DNA of 14,552 nucleotides, taken from contig JAAWIL010000033.1 in assembly GCA_022796315.1 (NCBI GenBank), forward strand, positions 1 to 14,552. The letters run 5' to 3'. This DNA comes from Oscillibacter sp. (GTDB lineage: Bacteria; Bacillota; Clostridia; Oscillospirales; Oscillospiraceae). Positions 1-7,735 of the stretch are shown here, one piece after another; within the stretch, counting starts at the first letter, position 1, and every line of letters begins with the position of its first letter. The translations under genes and the position numbers were made by a program. Under the pieces are notes generated by a model. The model did no database searches and was not told where the DNA came from. It saw nothing but the letters and a program-made list of their open reading frames with translations.

Positions 1-110
1 CCGCAGGCATCCTGACGGATGGCAAGGATTTTTAACGCAGTCAGGGCGGAATATACGCCGCCAAGACATGCGCGGGGAGATTTTAAACAGGCTCTAAGGA
101 GGAATATCCC
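1..110 (+). other. Leader of the methionine operon, possibly structured, or tail of an upstream gene
   Basis: No complete gene is visible here. Bases 1-4 and 7-10 can pair with 72-75 and 68-71, bases 11-16 (CCTGAC) with 40-45 (GTCAGG), and 45-48 with 55-58. Together these make a small three-helix layout that could be the 3' part of a regulatory leader. I do not recognise a SAM, cobalamin or THF riboswitch core. Alternatively, one frame is open from base 2 to a TAA at 95-97 that overlaps the ribosome binding site, and another ends at a TAA at 33-35. Either could be the C-terminus of an upstream gene. The window edge prevents a decision. Confidence 0.25.
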
Positions 111-770
111 ATGCTGCTGCCCGATTTGGAGGAGGCCCTGCGGTATCTGGGCGCGGAGAACGCGCCGGAGGATCTGCGGCGTCAGACCATGGAGGCCGGG
201 GCCGACCTGGCGGCGGCGGTGCAGCCCCGGTACACGTACCGCGCCTTCTCCCTCTCCTTTGAGACGGAGGGCATCCGCCTGCGGGAGGCAGATCTGCTGC
301 TGCCGGGCCGGGACGCCGCGCTCATGCTGGCCCAGTGCAGCCGGGCTGTGCTGCTGGCCTGCACCCTGGGGACTCAGTTTGACCGCCGTCTCCTGGCCCT
401 TCAGGCCCGGAACATGGCCAAAGCCGCCCTGACGGACGCCTGCGGCAGCGCCCTGGTGGAGCAGGGCTGCGGCCAGGCGGAGCGGGAAATCGCGGCCCGG
501 TTCCCGGAGGCTTTCCTCACGGACCGCTTCAGCCCCGGCTACGGGGACCTGCCCCTGAGTCTCCAGCCGGAGATCTCCCGGGCCCTGGACCTGGAGCGGC
601 GGCTGGGGATTCACGTCTCCGAAAATTTCTGGATGAATCCGGTCAAATCCGTCACGGCGGTGATCGGCCTGTCGGACCGGCCTCAGATGGCCCGCATCCG
701 GGGCTGCGGTCACTGCGCGCTGCGGGAGACCTGTACACTGCGCAAGGGAGGACACAGCTGTGCCAAGTGA
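111..770 (+). CDS. Stand-alone methionine synthase reactivation (AdoMet-binding) domain protein
   Basis: This 219-residue protein resembles the C-terminal activation domain of cobalamin-dependent methionine synthase. That domain binds AdoMet and re-methylates cob(II)alamin that has become oxidised during turnover. The support is the RFSPGYGD stretch at residues 139-146, matching the RxxPGY AdoMet-binding signature, and MNPVKSVTAVIGLS at 176-189, matching the usual MxPxxSV segment. The start has a good AAGGAGGA site at 96-103, 7 bp before the ATG. The C-terminus carries four cysteines (C199, C202, C208, C217) that the E. coli domain does not have, to my knowledge; they could bind a metal or Fe-S centre. 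The gene overlaps the next by 11 bp. That next gene is a MetH lacking this very domain, so the two probably work as a two-subunit enzyme. A comparable split is known in Thermotoga maritima. Confidence 0.88.
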   Translation: MLLPDLEEALRYLGAENAPEDLRRQTMEAGADLAAAVQPRYTYRAFSLSFETEGIRLREADLLLPGRDAALMLAQCSRAVLLACTLGTQFDRRLLALQARNMAKAALTDACGSALVEQGCGQAEREIAARFPEAFLTDRFSPGYGDLPLSLQPEISRALDLERRLGIHVSENFWMNPVKSVTAVIGLSDRPQMARIRGCGHCALRETCTLRKGGHSCAK

Positions 771-3123
771 GTTGTTTCAACGGGGAATCCTACTATTGGA
801 CGGGGCCATGGGCACCGTCCTGCAGCAGCGGGGCCTGCCCCCCGGCGGCCTGCCGGAGCTGCTGAACCTGACGGAGCCGGAGCTGATGAGCGCCGTCTAC
901 CGGGAGTACATCGACGCCGGAAGCCAGGTGCTCTACGCCAACACCTTCGGCGCCAACCGGCGCAAGCTGGCCCGGACGGGCCGCACGGTGGAGGAGGTGG
1001 TCGCCGCCGCCGTCTCCATCGCCAAGGGAGCGGCGGCGGGTACCGGGGTCCTGACGGCCCTGGACGTGGGTCCCCTGGGGGAGCTGCTGGAGCCCATGGG
1101 CTCCCTGCCCTTCGAGGAGGCCTACGCCCTGTTCCGGGAGATCATGGAGGCCGGCGCCGCCGCCGGGGCGGACCTCATCGCCATCGAGACGATGACGGAC
1201 CTGGCTGAGGCCCGGGCGGCGCTGCTGGCCGCCAAGGAGGCCACGGACCTGCCGGTTCTGGTCACCATGTCCTTTGACGAGACCGGCCGGACCTTCACCG
1301 GCTGCACGATCCCCTCCATGGCCCATACCCTGGAGGGCCTGGGGGCCGACGCCATCGGCCTCAACTGCTCTCTGGGCCCGGACCGGCTGGCCCCCCTTCT
1401 GCGGGAGCTCAGCGAGAATACCCGCCTGCCGGTGGCGGCCAAGCCCAACGCCGGTCTGCCGGACCCGGTGGACGGGCACTATGACATGGACCCGGAGGCC
1501 TTCGTCCGGGCCATGGAGGCCTGCGTGGAGGCCGGAGCCACCCTGGTGGGCGGCTGCTGCGGCACCTCCCCGGCCTACATCCGGCGGCTGCGGGCGGCCC
1601 TGGAGAACCGGCCCCCCGCGCCCAGGCGCTACCGCGGCGGCGGATTCCTCTGCACGCCGGTGCGCCCCGTGCGGCTGGACGGGGTGCGGGTCATCGGCGA
1701 GCGGGTGAACCCCACGGGGAAGAAGCGCTTCCAGCAGGCGCTGCTGGAGCGGGATCTGGACTACATCCTGGACGTGGCCATCCAGGAGGAGGACGCCGGG
1801 GCGGACATTCTGGATGTCAACGTGGGCTTCCCCGGCGTGGACGAGGCCTCCATGCTGCCCCTGGTGGTGAAGACGCTGCAAAGCGCCGTGTCCCTGCCCC
1901 TGCAGCTGGACTCCTCAGACCCCATGGCCCTGGAGGCGGGGCTGCGGGTGTACTGCGGCAAGGCGGCGGTGAACTCCGTCAACGGGGACCCGGCGGTGCT
2001 GGAGCGGATTCTGCCGGTGGTGAAGAAATACGGGGCCGCCGTGGTGGGGCTGACCCTGGACAAGGGCGGCATCCCCCAGACGGCGGAGGACCGCGTGGCC
2101 ATTGCCCGGCGGATTCTGGAGGCGGCTCTGGCCCACGGCATCCCCCGGGAGGACCTGTGGATCGACTGCCTGACTCTCACCGTCTCCGCCCAGCAGGAAC
2201 AGGCGGCGGAGACCCTGAAGGCCCTGGGGACCATCCGGCGGGAGCTGGGGCTCCAGACCGTTCTGGGGGTGTCCAACATCTCCTTCGGCCTGCCCAACCG
2301 GGGGCTGATTACCCAGAACTTCCTGGTCCAGGCCCTGGGCGCGGGGCTGACCCTGCCCATTCTGAACCCCAACCAGCGGGAGATGATGGACGCCGTGGCG
2401 GCCTTCCGGGTGCTGTCGGGGGAGGACGCCGGGTGCCGGGCCTATGTGGACCGTTTCGCCGGGGCGGCCGCTCCCCCGCCCGCTTCCCCCGGCGGGGCGG
2501 CGGAGATGACCCTGGAGGACGCCGTGTCCCGGGGTCTCCAGGCCGACGCGGCCCGTCTGGCCCGGGAGGCCCTGGCGGAGGAGGACGAGCTGCGGCTGGT
2601 GGAAACCCGCCTGATCCCCGCCCTGGACCGGGTGGGCGAGGGCTACGAGCGGGGGACGGTCTTCCTGCCCCAGCTCCTCAGCGCCGCCCAGGCGGCTCAG
2701 GCGGTCTTCTCGGTGCTCCGGGCCTCCCTGGCGGCCAAGGGCGGGGCCCCGGTGAAAAAGGGCTCCCTGATCGTCGCCACGGTTCAGGGGGACATCCATG
2801 ACATCGGGAAGAACATTGTGAAAACCGTGCTGGAGAACTACGGCTACGAGGTCCTGGACCTGGGCCGGGACGTGCCGCCGGAGACGGTGGTCCAGGCCGT
2901 TCTGGAGCGGAAGGTCCGCCTGGTGGGCCTCTCCGCCCTGATGACCACCACCCTCCCCGCCATGGAGGAGACCATCCGGCAGCTGCGGCTGCTGCCGGAG
3001 CCCCCGGTGACCATGGTGGGCGGCGCGGTGGTCACGGAGGCCTACGCGGAACGAATCGGCGCGGACCACTACGCCAGGGACGCCCGCCAGTCCGTGGAGA
3101 TCGCCCGGAGGGTTCTGGGATGA
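760..3123 (+). CDS. metH: Cobalamin-dependent methionine synthase without the activation domain
   Basis: Cytosolic enzyme that moves the methyl group of methyl-THF through cobalamin to homocysteine, giving methionine. The 787-residue protein shows three modules in order. The homocysteine-binding barrel spans about 8-285, with zinc cysteines C203 in NCS and C266/C267 in GGCCGT. The pterin-binding barrel spans about 307-555, starting at IGERVNPTGKK. The cobalamin module consists of a helical cap (about 585-660) and a Rossmann half (about 665-787), with the axial histidine H680 in DIHDIG. It stops there, roughly 400 residues shorter than E. coli MetH, because the AdoMet activation domain is encoded by the gene just upstream. 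A low-complexity Ala/Pro linker lies at 568-581. The start is GTG at 760, chosen because AAGGGAGG at 744-751 sits 8 bp before it and the barrel motif DGAMGT follows soon after. It overlaps the upstream gene by 11 bp and the next by 4 bp (ATGA). Confidence 0.93.
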   Translation: MPSELFQRGILLLDGAMGTVLQQRGLPPGGLPELLNLTEPELMSAVYREYIDAGSQVLYANTFGANRRKLARTGRTVEEVVAAAVSIAKGAAAGTGVLTALDVGPLGELLEPMGSLPFEEAYALFREIMEAGAAAGADLIAIETMTDLAEARAALLAAKEATDLPVLVTMSFDETGRTFTGCTIPSMAHTLEGLGADAIGLNCSLGPDRLAPLLRELSENTRLPVAAKPNAGLPDPVDGHYDMDPEAFVRAMEACVEAGATLVGGCCGTSPAYIRRLRAALENRPPAPRRYRGGGFLCTPVRPVRLDGVRVIGERVNPTGKKRFQQALLERDLDYILDVAIQEEDAGADILDVNVGFPGVDEASMLPLVVKTLQSAVSLPLQLDSSDPMALEAGLRVYCGKAAVNSVNGDPAVLERILPVVKKYGAAVVGLTLDKGGIPQTAEDRVAIARRILEAALAHGIPREDLWIDCLTLTVSAQQEQAAETLKALGTIRRELGLQTVLGVSNISFGLPNRGLITQNFLVQALGAGLTLPILNPNQREMMDAVAAFRVLSGEDAGCRAYVDRFAGAAAPPPASPGGAAEMTLEDAVSRGLQADAARLAREALAEEDELRLVETRLIPALDRVGEGYERGTVFLPQLLSAAQAAQAVFSVLRASLAAKGGAPVKKGSLIVATVQGDIHDIGKNIVKTVLENYGYEVLDLGRDVPPETVVQAVLERKVRLVGLSALMTTTLPAMEETIRQLRLLPEPPVTMVGGAVVTEAYAERIGADHYARDARQSVEIARRVLG

Positions 3124-4922
3124 GCGGCCTGAAGACGCGCCTGGGCGTCCAGGGCCCCCTGCTCTTCGACGGCGCCATGGGCACCTGCTTCGCCTCCCGG
3201 CCCGGCCGCGCCGGGGAGCGCTGCGAGCTGGCCAGCCTCACCTGCCCGGAGGAGATCTCCGCCATCCACCGGGCCTATCTGGACGCCGGCTGTCAGGCCC
3301 TCAAGACCAACACCTTCACCGCCGGAGCGGACCTGGCGGAGGGCCGGGAGACGGAGGCCCGGAAGATCATTCAGGCCTCCTCCCGTCTGGCCCTGGAGGC
3401 GGCGGAGCCCTACGGGGCCCACGTGTTCGCCGACCTGGGCCCCGCCCCCGACGGCACGGACCGGGGGGAGAACTACCGCCGCCAGGCCTCCTGGTTCCTG
3501 GAGGCGGGGGTCCGCTGCTTCCTGGCGGAGACCCTGCCCTCCGACGACGGAATTCCGGAGCTGGCCCGGTATCTGAGCGCCTCCTGCCCGGAGGCGGTTC
3601 TGATCGTCTCCTTCGCCGTGTCCTTTGACGGGACCACCCGGGAGGGGCACAGCGGCCAGGCCCTCCTGCGCCGCGTATCCACCCTGGAGGGGGTGGACGC
3701 CGCGGGCTTCAACTGCGTCTGCGGTCCCCATCATCTTCTGGAGTACATCCGGGGGCTGGACCTCACCGGCGTCACCCTCTCCGTGATGCCAAACGCCGGG
3801 TATCCCACAGTCCTGGGCCGCCGGACGGTATTCCAGGGCACGCCGGACTACTTCGGCCGGAAGCTGGCGGAAATCGCCCAGGCGGGGGCCTCCGTCGTGG
3901 GCGGCTGCTGCGGCACCACCCCCGCCCACATCGCCCAGGCCGCCAGGGCTTTGGCGGCGCCGCGCCGCCTCACGGTCCCCGCCCGGCCCAGGGGCAGGGA
4001 GACCCCCGCCCCCGTCTCCCACCGGAACTCCCTGGCGGAGAAGCTGGACGATGGGCGGCGGGTCGTCGCCGTGGAGCTGGACCCCCCGGCGGATGACCGG
4101 ATCGACTCCTTTCTGGAGGGCGTGAAAACCCTCCGGGACGCCGGGGCCGACGCCGTGACCATCGCCGACTGCCCCATCGGCCGCCCCCGGGCGGACAGCA
4201 GCCTCCTGGCCTGCAAGCTCCGGCGGGAGCTGGGGGCGGAGCCCCTGCCCCACCTGACCTGCCGGGACCGGAACCTCAACGCCACCAAGGCGCTGCTGCT
4301 GGGCCTCTCCATGGAGGGGGTCCACAACGTGCTGCTGGTCACCGGCGACCCCATCCCCTCGGAGGACCGGGGGGAGGTAAAGAGCGTCTTCAACTTCAAT
4401 TCCCGGAAGCTGATCCGCTATGTGGCGTCCCTCAACGACACCGTGCTCCAGACCCCCTTCCGGATCTTCGCCGCCCTGAACGTCAACGCCAAAAATTTCT
4501 CGATGCAGCTGAACATCGCCCGGGAGAAGGAGGCGGCGGGGGTCACGGGGTTCCTGACCCAGCCGGTGCTGTCCCGGGAGGCCCTGGAGAACCTCCGGCA
4601 GGCCCGAGAGACCCTGAACAGCAGGATCCTGGGGGGCATCTACCCGGTGGTCAGCTACCAGAACGCCTGCTTCCTCAACAACGAGATCGCCGGCATGCGG
4701 ATTGCCGGGGAGATCGCCGCCCTCTACCAGGGGAAGGACCGGGCGGAGGCGGAGGCCCTGGCGGTGAGGATCTCCGCCCGCATCGCCGGGGAGATCGCGC
4801 CGTACACCGACGGGCTCTACCTGATGACGCCCTTCAAGCGGGTGTCCCTGATGACGCGGATTCTGGAGCGGCTGCGGCAGGACGAGGCGCCGGCGGACCA
4901 GGCAGAGGAGGAGCGCCCATGA
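3120..4922 (+). CDS. yitJ: Bifunctional homocysteine S-methyltransferase / 5,10-methylene-THF reductase (YitJ-type)
   Basis: This 600-residue fusion has the architecture of B. subtilis YitJ. Residues about 10-280 form a homocysteine methyltransferase barrel with FDGAMGT at 16-22, C199 in FNCVCGP and the zinc pair C263/C264 in GGCCGT. Residues about 300-585 form a MetF-like flavoprotein that reduces methylene-THF to methyl-THF. The MetF half shows VAVELDPP (E319 is the likely catalytic glutamate), VTGD at 407-410 and FLTQP at 478-482. All three predicted zinc cysteines are present, so the first half may be active, and the operon would then encode two homocysteine methyltransferases. The reductase supplies the methyl donor for MetH next to it. 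The start codon forms an ATGA overlap with metH and has GGAGGG at 3107-3112. The C-terminus overlaps the next gene by ATGA. The last 15 residues are acidic and probably disordered. Confidence 0.92.
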   Translation: MSGLKTRLGVQGPLLFDGAMGTCFASRPGRAGERCELASLTCPEEISAIHRAYLDAGCQALKTNTFTAGADLAEGRETEARKIIQASSRLALEAAEPYGAHVFADLGPAPDGTDRGENYRRQASWFLEAGVRCFLAETLPSDDGIPELARYLSASCPEAVLIVSFAVSFDGTTREGHSGQALLRRVSTLEGVDAAGFNCVCGPHHLLEYIRGLDLTGVTLSVMPNAGYPTVLGRRTVFQGTPDYFGRKLAEIAQAGASVVGGCCGTTPAHIAQAARALAAPRRLTVPARPRGRETPAPVSHRNSLAEKLDDGRRVVAVELDPPADDRIDSFLEGVKTLRDAGADAVTIADCPIGRPRADSSLLACKLRRELGAEPLPHLTCRDRNLNATKALLLGLSMEGVHNVLLVTGDPIPSEDRGEVKSVFNFNSRKLIRYVASLNDTVLQTPFRIFAALNVNAKNFSMQLNIAREKEAAGVTGFLTQPVLSREALENLRQARETLNSRILGGIYPVVSYQNACFLNNEIAGMRIAGEIAALYQGKDRAEAEALAVRISARIAGEIAPYTDGLYLMTPFKRVSLMTRILERLRQDEAPADQAEEERP

Positions 4923-5611
4923 GCACGGAGCGGAACCCCTCCCAGACGTACTGGGCCGCGTGGTACCGGGCCCACCGGGAGGCCCCCGTGGTCAGCGACG
5001 GCTGGCTGGAGCCCTTCTCGGACCTCATCGCCGCCTGCTCCACGCCGGTTCTGGACCTGGGGTGCGGTGCAGGCAACGACACCGCCTCCCTTCTGGCCCG
5101 GGGCAGGGAGGTGATCCCCTGCGACAGCTGCCGGGAGGCTCTGGAGATCCTCCGGTGCCGCTTCCCGGAGGTCCGCCGGACGGCCTGCTTCGACCTCCGG
5201 GAGAGCCTGCCCTTTCCGGACGGTTTCACGGACCTGGTGGTGGCGGACCTGTCCCTGCACTACTTCTCCCAGCGGGAGACCGCGGCCATCCTGGCGGATC
5301 TCCGGCGGGTTCTGCGGGCGGAGGGCGTTCTGCTCTTTCGGGTGAACTCCGTCAAAGACGTCTGCCACGGCGCCGGGGAGGGCCGGGAGGTGGAACCCAA
5401 CTTCTATCAGAGCCCCGACGGCCGGCATAAGCGCTTTTTCGACCGGGAGGACCTGCGGCGCTTCCTGGCCGGCTGGGAGGAGCTGGCCCTGTACGAGGAG
5501 ACTATGACCCGCTATGGATCGCCCAAGCCCCTGTGGACCGGAGCGTTCCGTCCAGGGGCCGCCCATGACCGGACGAACGGCCCGGATACCGAAAAAGCCC
5601 GAAGGCCATAG
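4919..5611 (+). CDS. Class I SAM-dependent methyltransferase, substrate unknown
   Basis: A 230-residue Rossmann-fold methyltransferase. Motif I is VLDLGCGAGND at 44-54, an acidic residue ends strand 2 (D69), and the motif IV region DLVVADLSLHYF lies at 105-116. PDGFTDLVVAD and the following helix resemble the small-molecule, ubiE-like group. The substrate cannot be read from the sequence. It is the last gene of the methionine operon, starting at an ATGA overlap with GGAGGAG at 4906-4912. It could use the AdoMet made from the operon's methionine, or methylate a thiol or cofactor linked to it. Several cysteines line the N-terminal half (C40, C49, C68, C71, C80, C90). The final codons (residues 224-230) and the TAG lie inside the terminator hairpin, so the C-terminal tail is dictated by the terminator and is probably not functional. 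Confidence 0.85.
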   Translation: MSTERNPSQTYWAAWYRAHREAPVVSDGWLEPFSDLIAACSTPVLDLGCGAGNDTASLLARGREVIPCDSCREALEILRCRFPEVRRTACFDLRESLPFPDGFTDLVVADLSLHYFSQRETAAILADLRRVLRAEGVLLFRVNSVKDVCHGAGEGREVEPNFYQSPDGRHKRFFDREDLRRFLAGWEELALYEETMTRYGSPKPLWTGAFRPGAAHDRTNGPDTEKARRP

Positions 5612-5624
5612 GCCTTCGGGCTTT
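5594..5624. terminator. Bidirectional hairpin terminator between convergent operons
   Basis: A perfect 14-bp stem (5594-5607 with 5611-5624) closes on the three bases ATA. The TAG of the methyltransferase gene overlaps the loop. Read on the - strand the stem is followed by five T; read on the + strand by only three T then CC. It should therefore stop the P-loop gene well and the methionine operon more weakly. Confidence 0.85.
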
Positions 5625-5671
5625 CCTGCGTCCTGGTCCGGCAGGGGGACTGCCGGGGGTTGTCCGCTGAA

Positions 5672-6082
5672 TTACAGGTACTTCTGGATGCCGTCGGTGG
5701 CGGCGGAAACCTCGGCGCTGATGGTCACGGTGAACTTGATGCTGTTGCGCTCACCGAACACGTCCAGCCAGTTGAGGAAGGCCTCGGTCTCGCTGTCCAC
5801 ATCCCGGCCGACGATCTTGCAGAGGTTGTCAATGAACACGTGGGAGATGTCGTAATTCCCCGCGTAGAGACCGCTGATGAAGCCCCGGAAGGAATCGTAG
5901 TTGTTCAGCTTATACTCCTGGGCGTCGATCAGCCGGATATGATAGTGGATATCATATGTCATATTGCGGTTGGCCTCGATGCAAACAACGTTGCCGGGCT
6001 CGTCCTTCGCCGCGCTGTTAATCATTTCAATGAGGTGCTTCGTCTTGCCGGAGCCCTTCGCCCCCATCATCAGTCTGACCAT
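5672..6082 (-). CDS. Small P-loop NTPase-like protein, unknown function
   Basis: This 136-residue protein starts with a Walker A motif, GAKGSGKT, at residues 7-14. A Walker B-like strand HVFIDN follows at 81-86, with D85 the likely Mg-coordinating acid. No membrane segment or partner domain is visible, and it is much shorter than most characterised P-loop ATPases. Conserved small ATP-binding proteins of this size occur in clostridia, but I do not know a function. The start is supported by AGGAGT 8 bp upstream (6091-6096). It has its own likely promoter and sits between two terminators, so it is probably monocistronic. Its codons are more AT-rich than those of neighbouring genes (many aat, tat, atc), which may reflect high expression or a different history. 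Confidence 0.75.
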   Translation of the reverse strand: MVRLMMGAKGSGKTKHLIEMINSAAKDEPGNVVCIEANRNMTYDIHYHIRLIDAQEYKLNNYDSFRGFISGLYAGNYDISHVFIDNLCKIVGRDVDSETEAFLNWLDVFGERNSIKFTVTISAEVSAATDGIQKYL

Positions 6083-6131
6083 AAAGAATCACTCCTGTCT
6101 TTTATTTTGGGATGTCCCTTGCTTGTTGTTA

Positions 6132-6160
6132 AGGATACCATAAACGGCGGGAAAAAACAA
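6132..6160 (-). promoter_or_regulatory. Likely promoter of the small P-loop gene
   Basis: On the - strand TTGTTT (6155-6160) and TATCCT (6132-6137) are separated by 17 bp, in an AT-rich stretch just upstream of the gene and downstream of the preceding terminator. The match to sigma-A consensus is partial (four of six in each box). Confidence 0.45.
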
Positions 6161-6193
6161 TCCAAAAAAAACAGATTCCACATGAATTTCAAA

Positions 6194-6260
6194 AAATGGC
6201 AAAAACGGCGGAGGAGGCGCCGCTCCGGCGGTCCTCCCCCCTCCGTTTTCCCCGCCATTT
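6194..6260 (-). terminator. Hairpin terminator after the D-Ala-D-Ala carboxypeptidase gene
   Basis: A long imperfect hairpin with nested pairs: 6194-6200 with 6254-6260, 6202-6208 with 6243-6249, a GGAGG/CCTCC pair, and 6218-6222 with 6226-6230 at the tip. On the - strand it is followed by a run of T (bases 6191-6196 are A on the + strand). It begins about 24 bp after the stop codon. Confidence 0.75.
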
Positions 6261-6283
6261 GACAGGATGCGCGCCCGCCCCGG

Positions 6284-7405
6284 TCAGTCGGAGAGCAGCG
6301 CGCCCTTCAAAAGCCGCAGCAGCATCTGGCCATAGGTGATCCGGGGGACCTCCTCCCCGGCCAGGAGAGGGATCTCCGCCACGACCTCCTCCCCGGAGGT
6401 CACCGTCATGGTCCCCAGACGGTCCCCCACCGCCACCGGGGCCTCCACGGACTCCGCCAGGGCCACCGTCTGCCGAAGGTCCCCGGCCTTGCCCTTTTCC
6501 AGCAGCAGCGTGCCGCCGTCCCCCAGCACCGGCTGGGCCGTGGCCTGGGCGCCCAGGGTCACGGGCACCGGAGCCAGGGGCGTCTCCGGCGCGATTTTGC
6601 GCAGGGCGTAGGTGGAAAAGCCGTGGCTCAGCAGCGTCTGGGCGTCCTCAAAGCGCTGGGCGGAGGTGGCGTCCTTCATGATGACGGCGATCAGCTCCAT
6701 GCCGTCCCGCTCCGCCGTGCCGGAGAGGCAGTAGAGGGCGCTGTCGGTGGAGCCGGTCTTGAGGCCCGTGGCGCCCTCGTAGAAGCGGATGAGCTTATTG
6801 GTGTTCACCAGCTGGGACTGCCCGCCCCGCAGGGAGTCCATCCAGATGGTGGTGTACTGGCGGATGTCCGGGTGGTTCAGGATCAGCTCCCGGCTCATCA
6901 GGGCGATGTCATGGGCGGAGGTGAGGTGGCCCGCCGCCGGGAGGCCCGTGGCGTTCTGGAAGGTGGTGTCGTTCATGCCCAGTTCCCTGGCCCGCTGGTT
7001 CATCCGCTCCACAAAGGCCTCCTCGCTGCCGGCGATCTGCTCCGCCAGGGCCACGGCGCAGTCGTTGGCGGAGACCACACACACGGCCTTGAGCATCTCC
7101 TCCACCGTCATCTGCTCGTGCTCCTTCAGCCAGATCTGGCTGCCGCCCATGGAACAGGCGTGGGCGGAGGCGGTGACTACGGTGTCATAGCTGAGCGCCC
7201 CGGAATCGACGGCCTCCATGGTCAGCAGAATCGTCATCACCTTCGTGACGCTGGCGGGCTCCAGCTTGGCGTGTTCCTCCTTGGCGAAGAGGACGGTTCC
7301 GGTCTCCTTTTCCATCAGCAGCGCCGAGGGCGCGGCCACCTCCAGCGCGGAGGCGGCGGTGGTCATCGCCAGCACCGCGCACACCAGCGCAAACAGTTTC
7401 TTCAT
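6284..7405 (-). CDS. Secreted D-alanyl-D-alanine carboxypeptidase (PBP5/DacF type, S11)
   Basis: A low-molecular-mass penicillin-binding protein that trims the terminal D-Ala from peptidoglycan stem peptides outside the cell. The 373-residue product has a signal peptide (MKK, hydrophobic run, cleavage probably after TAASA, residue 20). The three active-site motifs are all present: S52-V-T-K55 (nucleophile), S112-A-N114 and K216-T-G218. After the catalytic domain comes a beta-rich PBP5 C-terminal domain (about 265-355), and the end (about 352-373) is a short amphipathic segment that could bind the membrane. All key residues are intact. AAGGGGG at 7412-7418 precedes the ATG by 6 bp; a second AGGAGG lies farther up. 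It is followed by a terminator, so it is probably transcribed alone. Which dac paralogue it is cannot be decided here. Confidence 0.93.
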   Translation of the reverse strand: MKKLFALVCAVLAMTTAASALEVAAPSALLMEKETGTVLFAKEEHAKLEPASVTKVMTILLTMEAVDSGALSYDTVVTASAHACSMGGSQIWLKEHEQMTVEEMLKAVCVVSANDCAVALAEQIAGSEEAFVERMNQRARELGMNDTTFQNATGLPAAGHLTSAHDIALMSRELILNHPDIRQYTTIWMDSLRGGQSQLVNTNKLIRFYEGATGLKTGSTDSALYCLSGTAERDGMELIAVIMKDATSAQRFEDAQTLLSHGFSTYALRKIAPETPLAPVPVTLGAQATAQPVLGDGGTLLLEKGKAGDLRQTVALAESVEAPVAVGDRLGTMTVTSGEEVVAEIPLLAGEEVPRITYGQMLLRLLKGALLSD

Positions 7406-7555
7406 GATGATCCCCCTTTCTCCTCCTATGGGTATGAAGCCCGGGGGACATTCATGACAGGCATTTTCCGCGCCGCCGGAGGCGGAGGGGGTGATTTTTT
7501 TGGGGGGGATTGGCCCGGTCAGGGGTCCGGGCCCTACGTGGCCTGCCGTTCCAGA

Positions 7556-7655
7556 GGAAGTCCGGAGGTCGCGGGGGACGGGCCGCCTGGGCGGCGGCCC
7601 CTACAGGAAAATCCGGAGGTCGGGGGAGGACGGGCGGCTAATAGCCGCCCCTACA
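7556..7655. repeat. Tandem pair of about 50-bp repeats ending in GC-rich palindromes
   Basis: Two adjacent units begin GGAA, share TCCGGAGGTCG and a G-rich stretch, and end in a palindrome followed by CCTACA or CTACA. Unit 1 is about 7556-7605 with stem 7580-7587/7593-7600. Unit 2 is about 7606-7655 with stem 7632-7639/7643-7650. A decayed third end (GGGCCCTACG) is seen at 7530-7538. The palindromes differ in sequence but keep pairing. No coding role is visible. Confidence 0.7.
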
Positions 7656-7679
7656 CCCCATCCCCTTGGGTTGATGCCA

Positions 7680-7735
7680 CCCCCTTGGCTCCCCCCTCGG
7701 GGGGAGCTGGCTGGCCGCAGGCCAGACTAAGGGGG
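7680..7735. repeat. Compact three-helix repeat element (MITE- or REP-like)
   Basis: An outer stem (7680-7686 CCCCCTT with 7729-7735 AAGGGGG) encloses two hairpins. One has a 9-bp arm at 7688-7696/7699-7707, the other a 6-bp arm at 7711-7716/7720-7725 with loop GCA. The shape resembles a small cloverleaf. Similar CT-rich/AG-rich intergenic elements seem familiar to me from gut clostridia, but that is memory and not checked here. Confidence 0.6.

Noticed and set aside
1..75. A tRNA of 75 bases
   Set aside because: There is no GTTC-type T arm, no anticodon stem of the right geometry and no proper acceptor stem.
793..1881. Long - strand frames opposite metH and the reductase fusion (also 1915-3069 and 3069-4325)
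   Set aside because: These are shadows of high-GC codon use: Gly/His/Gln/Arg-rich translations with no domain and no start signals.
7420..7470. CTGTCA-17-TCATAC as a promoter for the carboxypeptidase
   Set aside because: Only four and two of six bases match the consensus boxes, too little to call.
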